From an uncultured Clostridia bacterium (GTDB taxonomy: Bacteria; Bacillota; Clostridia; Christensenellales; UBA1242): 7,395 nt of DNA. The stretch spans positions 1 to 7,395 of the forward strand of contig CANBAX010000041.1 of the NCBI GenBank assembly GCA_947366645.1. The letters run 5' to 3'. Below, one piece after another: positions 1 through 5,967 of the stretch (its first letter is position 1; the number at the start of each line of letters is the position of its first letter). The position numbers were made by a program, and so were the translations under genes. The notes beneath the pieces were generated by a model. The model was given only the letters and a program-made list of their open reading frames with translations, did no database searches and was not told the origin of the DNA.

Positions 1-260
1 AAAATAATGTAGGTCTACAGGAAGAAAAACTTTTTCAAAATATGAACTTTCTTAAACAAAATGAAAAAGACACAATTTTCTTGTTTTTTAAATCTCTTGG
101 TCGAAGCGATTTAGATAATCAAAGTAAAGAATTAAAAAATTATGAAAAACGCTTTGAAGAACTTTCTACTCTAGCCACCACAGAAAACAAAAAGTATGGT
201 ACGCTATCCATTAAACTCGGCATTGTTGCTGGGCTTATGGTGGTAGTACTATTGTGCTAA
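1..260 (+). CDS. spoIIIAB: Stage III sporulation protein AB, C-terminal part (5' end outside window)
   Basis: This is a mother-cell component of the SpoIIIA complex, which supports forespore development after engulfment. The frame is open from base 3, so the gene starts left of the window and about 85 C-terminal codons are visible, roughly half of the usual ~170-residue protein. The visible part matches the family. A helical segment leads into the conserved patch FKSLGRSDLDNQ, followed by a charged helix (KELKNYEKRFEEL) and a C-terminal hydrophobic segment (GIVAGLMVVVLLC) that ends almost at the stop. In-frame ATGs such as the one at 42 are internal, because family-like sequence continues upstream of them. 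The stop codon lies within the strong ribosome binding site of spoIIIAC, 9 bases before its ATG. The identification rests on this motif, the C-terminal membrane segment and its position before spoIIIAC. Confidence 0.93.
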   Translation, partial: NNVGLQEEKLFQNMNFLKQNEKDTIFLFFKSLGRSDLDNQSKELKNYEKRFEELSTLATTENKKYGTLSIKLGIVAGLMVVVLLC

Positions 261-269
261 GGAGGGGAT

Positions 270-464
270 ATGGGAGTAGATATAATATTTAAAATTGCCG
301 CAATAGGAATACTGACTGCTATCGTAGGTCAGATTTTGAAACAAACAGGGAAAGATGAAATTGCCACAATGTCGACACTGGCGGGTTTAATCATAGTGCT
401 ACTTATGATACTCGGAATGATAGGTGACTTGTTTACTGCGATAAAAACACTTTTTAGTTTTTAA
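270..464 (+). CDS. spoIIIAC: Stage III sporulation protein AC
   Basis: This is a small integral membrane subunit of the SpoIIIA complex in the mother-cell (outer forespore) membrane. The 64 residues are close to the usual ~65-68. There are two membrane segments, at about residues 5-23 and 33-58. They are joined by a short polar loop, QILKQTGKDEIA, which matches the conserved loop of the family. The ATG at 270 is preceded by an excellent ribosome binding site (AAGGAGGGG, 259-267) that includes the last base of the spoIIIAB stop codon. The gene sits between spoIIIAB and spoIIIAD, its usual place. AC is related in sequence and topology to the first part of SpoIIIAD. Nothing is unusual in length or start. 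Confidence 0.95.
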   Translation: MGVDIIFKIAAIGILTAIVGQILKQTGKDEIATMSTLAGLIIVLLMILGMIGDLFTAIKTLFSF

Positions 465-473
465 AGGGGAGAA

Positions 474-863
474 ATGGATATAGTTTATAAAATAGTTGCG
501 GTGGCACTAATTGGGTGTATAGCAACTATAGTGGTAAAACCAGTAAGAAGCGATTATGCTGTGCTTATAGCCCTCGCCAGTGGGGTTATAATTCTTGCCA
601 TGCTTGTAAACTATTTAACTTCAGTTTTTGATGCACTAAAGTTAATAATAAATACTACAGGAATATCGGGAAATCTTTATTCCCTTCTTATCAAAATAGT
701 GGGAATAGGATATTTAATAGAGTTTACTGCCGGCATATGTGCTGATACTGGTAATTCAAGTTTGGGTGATAAAGTTCTGTTGGGTGGGAAAATTATCATA
801 CTTGTCATGGCAATGCCAATAGTTACCAGCATACTACAAATTATTATGGAGCTTCTTCCATGA
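474..863 (+). CDS. spoIIIAD: Stage III sporulation protein AD
   Basis: This is an integral membrane subunit of the SpoIIIA complex. Its 129 residues match the usual ~130. Hydrophobic segments lie at about residues 4-22, 29-52, 64-85 and 104-125. The most diagnostic part is the second half: KIVGIGYLIEFTAGICADTG, then GDKVLLGGKIIILVMAMPI, which follows the family pattern of a YLxEF...C.D.G stretch before the last membrane helix. The ATG at 474 follows a modest ribosome binding site (AAAGGGGAGA, from 463) that overlaps the spoIIIAC stop. The last four bases (ATGA, 860-863) are shared with the start of spoIIIAE, which suggests translational coupling of the two membrane proteins. Confidence 0.95.
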   Translation: MDIVYKIVAVALIGCIATIVVKPVRSDYAVLIALASGVIILAMLVNYLTSVFDALKLIINTTGISGNLYSLLIKIVGIGYLIEFTAGICADTGNSSLGDKVLLGGKIIILVMAMPIVTSILQIIMELLP

Positions 864-2098
864 GAAAACTAGGATATAGACGCCCAGATATTAAAAAGGA
901 AAAAGGAAAACTTAAAAAAGTTCTTCTTGTAATTCTTCTAGTTTTTCTACTTGTGCCACTTGCATCACCGGTGGCAAGCGCGGTAATAGATGATGGCAAA
1001 ACAGAAGTGGAGCAGGAATTTGAAGACACTATCTTTGAACAACTAGGCAAACTTGATTTTTCAAACATAGAAGATTTAATTGCCTCTCTCACAGGAAAAG
1101 AAGGTGATATATTTGGAAGTAGTAGTTTTCTTGATAAAATAACTTCAATAATAACAGGAGAATTTACTGAAAATAGTACAAGCATTTGGCAGGCTCTATT
1201 ATCTCTTGTTTTTGATAATCTGCTTAAATTTCTACCAATAATTTCTTCAGTAATAGCAATTGCAATTTTTGGAGGAATGTTACAAGGCTTAAGGCCGAAT
1301 ACAAATGGAAAATCCATTTCAAACCTTATACATTTTGTCACTTATGGAATGATAGCAGTAATACTTCTAACAATGACTTCACATATGATAAAACTCACAA
1401 GCGGTACAATACTGAATATCAAAGGGCAAATGGACGCAATATTTCCTCTGCTTTTGACGCTTATGACAGCAATAGGTGGCACCGTTTCTGTAAGCGTTTA
1501 CCAGCCCGCAATGGCGCTACTAAGTGGTGTGATATTAAATATTTTCACATATATGTTGCTACCAATATTTATATTTTCTATGGTTTTCAGCGTAGTGTCA
1601 AATCTATCTACAAATATTAAACTCGATAAATTTACTTCCTTTTTCAACAGCACTTATAAATGGGTAACAGGTCTTATATTCACTATTTTTTCTGCATTCT
1701 TGTCTATACAAGGTATCACAGCCGGCTCAGTAGATGGAATAAGTATAAGGACGGCAAAATTTGCAATTAAATCTTATGTTCCAATACTTGGCTCATACAT
1801 TTCAGATGGTTTTGGTCTAATACTTGCAAGTTCAAATCTTATTAAAAATGCGGTTGGTGCTGGGGGATTATTGCTACTTGTGGCAACAGTAATTTCTCCT
1901 CTACTAGAACTTATAATTTTTATGCTCGCACTCAAACTTATCGCAGGCATTGTAGAACCTCTTGGTAATGGTGGCGTAGCAAACTTTGTATCATCACTGT
2001 CAAAAAGTATGACCCTTCTTATCAGTTTATTAATAGGTGTTGCCTTTATATATTTCATCATGCTTGGGCTTATAATGTGCAGTGCAAATATAGTGTAA
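860..2098 (+). CDS. spoIIIAE: Stage III sporulation protein AE
   Basis: This is the large multi-spanning membrane subunit of the SpoIIIA complex, sometimes proposed to be its channel or transporter core. Its 412 residues compare with about 400 in Bacillus. Residues 18-41 look like a Sec signal peptide: a KLKK basic start, a long Leu/Val core, and PVASA just before a likely cleavage site near 41. An acidic extracytoplasmic stretch follows (about 42-110), then around seven to eight hydrophobic segments from about 112 to 408. The conserved family block is at about 290-336: SVDGISIRTAKFAIKSYVP, the GSYISDGFG segment, then NLIKNAVGAGG. The start overlaps the spoIIIAD stop by four bases. A short GGAG at 848-851 gives a weak ribosome binding site, so coupling to spoIIIAD is likely. 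A long antisense frame over its 5' part is a shadow. Confidence 0.96.
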   Translation: MRKLGYRRPDIKKEKGKLKKVLLVILLVFLLVPLASPVASAVIDDGKTEVEQEFEDTIFEQLGKLDFSNIEDLIASLTGKEGDIFGSSSFLDKITSIITGEFTENSTSIWQALLSLVFDNLLKFLPIISSVIAIAIFGGMLQGLRPNTNGKSISNLIHFVTYGMIAVILLTMTSHMIKLTSGTILNIKGQMDAIFPLLLTLMTAIGGTVSVSVYQPAMALLSGVILNIFTYMLLPIFIFSMVFSVVSNLSTNIKLDKFTSFFNSTYKWVTGLIFTIFSAFLSIQGITAGSVDGISIRTAKFAIKSYVPILGSYISDGFGLILASSNLIKNAVGAGGLLLLVATVISPLLELIIFMLALKLIAGIVEPLGNGGVANFVSSLSKSMTLLISLLIGVAFIYFIMLGLIMCSANIV

Positions 2099-2107
2099 GG
2101 AGGGGGA

Positions 2108-2608
2108 ATGATAGGTACAATTTCAACTTGGATAATGTCGATAGCGGGAGTAATACTTCTAAGTGCCATCGTCGAATTAATACTGCCAAATGGTCAAATA
2201 AATAGATATATCAAAGGAGTTTTTTCTTTCATAATTGTACTGGTAATTATCATGCCAATACCAAAGCTGCTTAACATAAAACTCGATTTATCCAATGTAT
2301 TTAATAGTCAAGAGATAATCCTGCAAGAAGACTATTTATATCAAATTAATCTAGATAAAATCATGAAGACAAAGGAAGGGCTTGAGAAGGAGATAGATAA
2401 GGAAGGATATGGCGAGGTCGTGGTATCAATAAATGCCGACATATTTGCAAATCAGGTAGAAATAAAGTCGATATATGTCGACATTAGTAAAATAGTCATA
2501 AAAGGAAATGCGGCTCATAAAGATATAGTAGGTATCAGGTATGATATCGTAAACATAATTCAAAAAAACATACAAATAAAGGAGGGACAAGTTTTATTCA
2601 ATGAGTAG
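2108..2608 (+). CDS. spoIIIAF: Stage III sporulation protein AF
   Basis: This is a bitopic membrane protein of the SpoIIIA complex. Two hydrophobic segments (about residues 7-27 and 36-54) flank a conserved short loop, LPNGQINRYIKG, the family's N-terminal hallmark. The second segment ends in MPIPKLL, also typical. The soluble part (about 60-166) has a charged helix followed by GEVVVSINADIF and SIYVDISKIVI strands. That is consistent with the ring-building-type fold reported for SpoIIIAF in Bacillus. At 166 residues it is shorter than the roughly 200 of Bacillus, mainly in the soluble region. The ATG at 2108 follows a very strong ribosome binding site (AAGGAGGGGG, 2097-2106) overlapping the spoIIIAE stop. 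The 3' end overlaps spoIIIAG by 8 bases. Confidence 0.92.
   Translation: MIGTISTWIMSIAGVILLSAIVELILPNGQINRYIKGVFSFIIVLVIIMPIPKLLNIKLDLSNVFNSQEIILQEDYLYQINLDKIMKTKEGLEKEIDKEGYGEVVVSINADIFANQVEIKSIYVDISKIVIKGNAAHKDIVGIRYDIVNIIQKNIQIKEGQVLFNE
2495..2523 (+). promoter_or_regulatory. Possible internal sigma-E-like promoter upstream of spoIIIAG
   Basis: Inside the 3' part of spoIIIAF there is GTCATAAA (2495-2502), a 13-base spacer, then CATAAAGA (2516-2523). This resembles the mother-cell sigma-E pattern (about GTCATATT, 13-15 bases, CATACAAT). Transcription would start near 2530, about 70 bases before spoIIIAG. An internal promoter in the Bacillus subtilis spoIIIA locus has been reported, which makes one here plausible. 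The -10 matches at only about six of eight positions and the sequence is AT-rich, so a chance match is quite possible. Confidence 0.3.
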
Positions 2609-3134
2609 TTTAGGAAGTAAAATGGGTGCATTATGGGATAAACTAAAAAAGATAAAGCATATAGAGATATATTTAACTGTAGGCTTTGCGATAATAATAC
2701 TTGCGATATATCTGTCCACGCTAGGCGGCGGAAAGAAAACAGAGGGACAAGATACGACAGAAAATTCACAAAACTTTTCGTCAAGTGTGGAATATGTGGA
2801 CTACCTCGAGAATAAACTTGAAAGTGTACTAACAAGCGTAAAAGGTGCAGGGCAAGTCAATGTAATCATTACACTTGATAGTGGATTTGAATATGTTTAC
2901 GCAACAAAAGATGAAACAAAAACAAGTGCAGATGGAGGGAAGGTAACAACCAGCCAACTGATAATGGTGGACGGGAAACCGGTGCTTGAAAAGGAGATAT
3001 ACCCAACGATAAAAGGCATAGTAGTCACCTCAAGTGGAGCAGAGAATATAAGCGTAAAAATGAATTTACTCTCGGCATTGCAAACGGTGGTAAATGTGCC
3101 AAATCAAAATATAACAATTTTAATAGGAAATTAA
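2601..3134 (+). CDS. spoIIIAG: Stage III sporulation protein AG
   Basis: This is the ring-forming subunit of the SpoIIIA complex. Bacillus SpoIIIAG assembles into a large ring in the space between mother cell and forespore membranes. A short basic cytoplasmic start (about residues 1-20) is followed by one membrane segment (about 22-41), a Gly/Lys/Thr-rich linker, and the soluble ring-building domain (about 64-177). Family landmarks are YVDYLENKLESVLTSVKGAG, then QVNVIITLDS, then YPTIKGIVVTSSGAENISVK, then the closing NVPNQNITIL. The 177 residues compare with about 229 in Bacillus. The ATG at 2601 overlaps the spoIIIAF stop. The ribosome binding site GGAGG (2581-2585) is unusually far away, at 15 bases. 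A second ATG at 2622 has AGGAAG four bases ahead and would remove only seven residues, all before the membrane segment. Confidence 0.93.
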   Translation: MSSLGSKMGALWDKLKKIKHIEIYLTVGFAIIILAIYLSTLGGGKKTEGQDTTENSQNFSSSVEYVDYLENKLESVLTSVKGAGQVNVIITLDSGFEYVYATKDETKTSADGGKVTTSQLIMVDGKPVLEKEIYPTIKGIVVTSSGAENISVKMNLLSALQTVVNVPNQNITILIGN

Positions 3135-3146
3135 AAGGAGAAGAAA

Positions 3147-3617
3147 ATGAAAAAGAGAACAAAAATCATAATCTTATCAGTAATGGTATTACTTTTAGGT
3201 GTAACCGGCTATTTAAACATCGCGTTAAATAATAGTGTAAACAATAATCCACCATCTACAACAACCACAGCAAGTTATTTTTCTGCGTATAGGAATGATA
3301 GAGAATCAACCCGCGACCAAGAGATGCTTTATTATGATGCAATTATAGCAAGTCCAAGCTCAACTAAGGAAGCGGTAACAAACGCCGAGAACGCAAGATT
3401 AAACCTTGTAAAACAAATGGACAAAGAACTTGTAGTTGAGGGCTTAATCAAAGCAAAGGGTTTTGAGGACTGTGTAGTAACAATTTCAGAAAAAAATGTT
3501 AACGCAGTAGTAAAGGCAGCAAAACTCAATGAACAAGAGGTTGCACAAATCGTAGCGGTAATCCAAGGTCAACTCGGTACAAGTATTAAAAATATTAAAG
3601 TAATACCAGTAGAATAA
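3147..3617 (+). CDS. spoIIIAH: Stage III sporulation protein AH
   Basis: This is the mother-cell partner of forespore SpoIIQ. In studied spore-formers the two proteins interact across the intermembrane space, anchoring the SpoIIIA complex and aiding engulfment. After MKKR comes a membrane segment (about residues 6-26), then an Asn/Thr/Ser-rich linker, then the conserved domain. The domain begins with SYFSAYRNDRESTRDQEM (43-60) and carries the strongly conserved LIKAKGFEDCVVTIS (100-114) and VNAVVKAAKLNEQEVAQI (118-135), with ring-building strands to the end. At 156 residues it is shorter than the ~218 of Bacillus, the loss being mostly in the linker before the SYF motif. The start at 3147 has a clear AAAAGGAGA site (3133-3141), 12 bases after spoIIIAG. 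It is the last gene of the operon. No terminator is visible before the next promoter. Confidence 0.95.
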   Translation: MKKRTKIIILSVMVLLLGVTGYLNIALNNSVNNNPPSTTTTASYFSAYRNDRESTRDQEMLYYDAIIASPSSTKEAVTNAENARLNLVKQMDKELVVEGLIKAKGFEDCVVTISEKNVNAVVKAAKLNEQEVAQIVAVIQGQLGTSIKNIKVIPVE

Positions 3618-3647
3618 TTGCAAAAGATTAAAAGAATATGATATACT
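3618..3647 (+). promoter_or_regulatory. Sigma-A-type promoter of the asp23-like-nusB-xseAB operon
   Basis: TTGCAA (3618-3623) is separated by 18 bases from TATACT (3642-3647), and the -10 is extended by TG one base upstream (3639-3640). This is a good housekeeping promoter and lies exactly in the 51-base gap between spoIIIAH and the next gene. Transcription should begin near 3654, leaving a leader of only about 15 bases that contains the ribosome binding site (GAGGT, 3658-3662). It separates vegetative expression of nusB-xseAB from the sporulation operon upstream. Confidence 0.72.
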
Positions 3648-3664
3648 ACCAATATAAGAGGTAG
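3646..3664 (+). promoter_or_regulatory. Small inverted repeat pairing with the asp23-like ribosome binding site
   Basis: CTACC (3646-3650) and GGTAG (3660-3664) are perfect complements around a 9-base loop. The right arm overlaps the ribosome binding site. The left arm overlaps the -10 and lies upstream of the expected start site, so the hairpin could form only in RNA reading through from spoIIIA. A stem of five base pairs is weak and could be chance. Confidence 0.2.
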
Positions 3665-3668
3665 CGAA

Positions 3669-4043
3669 ATGACAAAGAAGCAGGCAAATGCAACAAATAA
3701 AGGCAAAGTAGATATCGATAGAGATATCCTTTTGTCTATTATAAACTTAGCAGCAAAAGAGATAAGCGGGGTGGATAGCCTTACAAATAGTTATCTTCCA
3801 CTGGTAAAAAGACCCTTTAAAAATAAGACAGAAGGTGTCACCATTAAGTTTGAAAATAACAATACACTAAAAGTGGATATATACATGAAGGTTAGAAATG
3901 GATATAGTGTGCCAGATATAGCCTTCCGTGTACAAGAAAATGTTAAGAATAGCTTAAACTCAATGGTGGGAATCAAACCAGGAAAGATAAACGTACATGT
4001 TATAGATGTCGTATGCGATAAAGAAGACGGAGATGGCCAATGA
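3669..4043 (+). CDS. Asp23/Gls24 family (DUF322) protein, YqhY-like
   Basis: This is a small soluble protein of the Asp23/Gls24 family, whose members are linked to envelope stress or, for YqhY next to nusB in Bacillus, to fatty acid synthesis control. The exact role here cannot be told from sequence. The family pattern is clear: an N-terminal strand-helix (VDIDRDILLSIINLAAKEISGV, residues 14-35), the GVTIKFENNNTLKVDIYMKVRNGYSVPDIAFRVQENVKNSL core (56-96), and the closing strand INVHVIDVV (107-115). The 124 residues match the usual 120-140. There is no signal peptide or membrane segment. It is the first gene of the nusB operon and overlaps nusB by four bases (ATGA), which supports co-translation. 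The start at 3669 follows GAGGT with a 6-base gap. Confidence 0.9.
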   Translation: MTKKQANATNKGKVDIDRDILLSIINLAAKEISGVDSLTNSYLPLVKRPFKNKTEGVTIKFENNNTLKVDIYMKVRNGYSVPDIAFRVQENVKNSLNSMVGIKPGKINVHVIDVVCDKEDGDGQ

Positions 4044-4414
4044 GACGGGACGGAAGAGAATCTGCCTTTCAATATATTTTCGCAAGTTTTTTTACAACAC
4101 AGGAAAGTGAAGATTTCATCTCTACTCTAAAAGAGGGAGATATCTCCTTTGCCAAGGAAATAATAAGCGAATTCGAAACGCATAAAACAGAACTTAAAAA
4201 TGTGATAGAAAAGCACCTTATTGGATATGAATATGATAGGGTGTATAAAGCGGATTTAGCGGTAATGTATGAGGCATTAACCGAGATAAACTATCTTTCT
4301 ACACCACCACAGGTAGCAATAAATGAGGCATTAGAACTAGCAAAAAAATACTCCACACAAAGGAGTGCAAAGTTCATAAACGGCGTGCTTGCAACGATAG
4401 TAAAAGGTGAGTAA
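4040..4414 (+). CDS. nusB: Transcription antitermination protein NusB
   Basis: NusB with NusE (ribosomal protein S10) binds boxA RNA and keeps RNA polymerase processive on rRNA operons. The 124 residues fit the family's all-helical domain (usually 130-140). The N-terminus MRRDGRESAFQYIFASFF follows the RR.AR..A.Q.L. pattern of the RNA-binding helix. The second half has the diagnostic pattern YDRVYKADLAVMYEALTEI, then TPPQVAINEALELAKKYS, then KFINGVLATI. The usual Arg in the 'D.A.LR.A.YE' segment is replaced (DLAVMYEALTE), a small departure from the consensus. The start overlaps the asp23-like gene by four bases and the stop shares one base with the xseA ATG. There is no strong separate ribosome binding site, so translation is probably coupled. 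Confidence 0.94.
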   Translation: MRRDGRESAFQYIFASFFTTQESEDFISTLKEGDISFAKEIISEFETHKTELKNVIEKHLIGYEYDRVYKADLAVMYEALTEINYLSTPPQVAINEALELAKKYSTQRSAKFINGVLATIVKGE

Positions 4415-5526
4415 TGCTTGAAACAATTACAGTATCACAGTTAAATGGATATATAAAGAAAATATTTGACGCAGAGGAGCTTCTCCACAACATATCGGTT
4501 GTAGGAGAAGTTTTTGGTAAAACAAGTGCAAGACAAATTACATATTTTTCACTTAAAGACGAAGATGCAACCATTCCCTGCGTGTGTTTTTATCCCGCCT
4601 TTGCTGATAAAATAATAGAAGGAAAACAAATAGTTGTAACCGGCAGCCCAAACTATTATGTTAAGGGCGGACGATTATCCTTTAATGTAAATCGGGTAGA
4701 GGAAGTAGGGAAAGGTAAACTCTTTGAAGAGTTTTTACGTTTAAAAGAAAAACTTGAAAAAGAGGGACTTTTCAGTGCAACTCATAAACTCGCAATGCCA
4801 AAACAAATAAAACGCATAGGGGTTATAACTTCAAAGGACGGAGCGTTAATACAGGACATAAAAAATGTTTCTTGGCGAAGAAACCCACAGGTAGATATAA
4901 TACTGTATTCAACAAAAGTGCAAGGCAAGGGTGCAGAACAAGAAATCGCACACGCTATCGAGCAAATGGACAAATATGCGAAGGTAGATGTCATAGTTGT
5001 GGCAAGGGGCGGTGGCAGTTTGGAGGATTTGTCGGCATATAATACGGAAATAGTTGCAAGGGCTACATATAACTGTTCTAAACCAATAGTATCGGCAGTC
5101 GGACATGAAACAGACTTCACGATAATCGACTTTGTAAGTGACCTAAGGGCGCCAACCCCGTCAGCTGCGGCTGAAATATTAACAGAAGAACTTTCAGAAC
5201 AGTCTATGAATTTAAAACGATTAAAAACTAGGTTTGTTAACTCTGCTAGAAATTATATTGCAAATAAAGATAACTTCCAATATTTGAAGTACAATTTTAT
5301 AAATGCTATGAATAGTTATATAAATCAAAAAAACTATGAATTTGGTTTAAATGAAAATGCCTTGCCAAAATTGAATCCCAATTTATTGCTAAAGAAAGGT
5401 TACGCAAAAATAGAGCAAAAAAACAAACCGCTTTCAAGCAGTAAAGAAGTTGATTTTGGGGTTAATATAGAGGTTATATTTGCTGACGGAAGTATAAAGG
5501 CAAAACCAATAAAGGAGGAAAAATGA
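4414..5526 (+). CDS. xseA: Exodeoxyribonuclease VII large subunit (short form)
   Basis: This is the catalytic subunit of exonuclease VII, which degrades single-stranded DNA from either end into short oligonucleotides. An N-terminal OB-fold for DNA binding covers about residues 1-100. The catalytic domain (about 120-255) carries RIGVITSKDGALIQDI, then VARGGGSLEDLSAYNTE, then SAVGHETDFTI and RAPTPSAAAE. Asp148, Arg198, His231 and Asp234 correspond to the essential E. coli residues 155, 205, 238 and 241, as I recall them, so the site looks intact. A helical segment (about 255-318) and the C-terminal domain (LNPNLLLKKGYAKI to the end) follow. The protein has 370 residues against about 450 usually, and the loss is in the helical arm that binds XseB. 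The start shares one base with the nusB stop, and the stop overlaps xseB by four bases. Confidence 0.95.
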   Translation: MLETITVSQLNGYIKKIFDAEELLHNISVVGEVFGKTSARQITYFSLKDEDATIPCVCFYPAFADKIIEGKQIVVTGSPNYYVKGGRLSFNVNRVEEVGKGKLFEEFLRLKEKLEKEGLFSATHKLAMPKQIKRIGVITSKDGALIQDIKNVSWRRNPQVDIILYSTKVQGKGAEQEIAHAIEQMDKYAKVDVIVVARGGGSLEDLSAYNTEIVARATYNCSKPIVSAVGHETDFTIIDFVSDLRAPTPSAAAEILTEELSEQSMNLKRLKTRFVNSARNYIANKDNFQYLKYNFINAMNSYINQKNYEFGLNENALPKLNPNLLLKKGYAKIEQKNKPLSSSKEVDFGVNIEVIFADGSIKAKPIKEEK

Positions 5527-5726
5527 GTTACGAAGAGGCAAGTAAAAAACTTGAAGAAATAATTGAGAAATTAGAAAATGGAAACCTGCCTATGAGCGAG
5601 GCGGTAACATTGTTTGAGGAAGGGGAACATCTTGCAAAAGAATGTTATCAGCATTTAAATAAAGCAAAAGGCAAACTCACAATAATAAAAGATGAACTTG
5701 ATAAACTCACCGAAATAGATGAGTAA
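5523..5726 (+). CDS. xseB: Exodeoxyribonuclease VII small subunit
   Basis: This is the small helical subunit of exonuclease VII, several copies of which bind each XseA through its long helical arm. The 67 residues form the usual helix-turn-helix coiled coil. SYEEASKKLEEIIEKLENG (2-20) is followed by NLPMSEAVTLFEEGEHLAKEC (21-41), then a charged tail helix. This is the family pattern 'LE.IV..LE.G..PL..A...FE.G..L...C'. It is slightly shorter than the ~80 residues of E. coli. The ATG at 5523 overlaps the xseA stop (ATGA), and a strong AAAGGAGG site (5511-5518) lies within the end of xseA. It is the last gene of the operon. No classical terminator follows, and repeat-derived DNA begins four bases after the stop. 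Confidence 0.94.
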   Translation: MSYEEASKKLEEIIEKLENGNLPMSEAVTLFEEGEHLAKECYQHLNKAKGKLTIIKDELDKLTEIDE

Positions 5727-5902
5727 GCATCAGCCCGACTAATCACACCGCTTTGTCATTTCGACCGTAGTTAATCTGTCACTTCACAGCTCTCCCTGTC
5801 ATTTCGACTGACACTTAGTTAATTTCAACCAACCCTTTCTCTGTCATTTCAGCCGAACTTCGCCAAACTTTGTCATTTATACCGAACACTGTTTTTCCAC
5901 TT

Positions 5903-5940
5903 TGTCATTTCGACCGAAACGCAGTGAAGCGGAGAAATCT
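5903..5940 (+). repeat. Full-length repeat unit with hairpin potential (copy 1)
   Basis: The unit starts TGTCATTTCGACCG and ends GCGGAGAAATCT. Outer arms ATTTC (5907-5911) and GAAAT (5934-5938) can pair, and CGC (5920-5922) can pair with GCG (5929-5931) around AGTGAA. No U-run follows, so it is not a classical terminator. Confidence 0.65.
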
Positions 5941-5967
5941 ATTTCAACCAAAAACCGCCTAAGTCGG

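Noticed and set aside
42..260. A complete small gene starting at the ATG at 42
   Set aside because: The frame is open to the left edge and the sequence matches the C-terminal half of SpoIIIAB, so this ATG is internal.
844..1341. Antisense open frame of 165 codons over the start of spoIIIAE
   Set aside because: It is a shadow of spoIIIAE. It has no ribosome binding site, low-complexity Ser/Ile/Arg-rich content, and no family resemblance. Other antisense frames (1774-2169, 2560-2835, 3332-3529, 3791-4072, 4374-4574, 4782-5120, 4909-5106, 6048-6308) were rejected for the same reasons.
4414..5526. Frameshift or internal deletion making xseA a pseudogene
   Set aside because: The frame is continuous, the catalytic residues and the C-terminal domain are both present, and the overlaps with nusB and xseB are intact. 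A short but functional protein is more likely.
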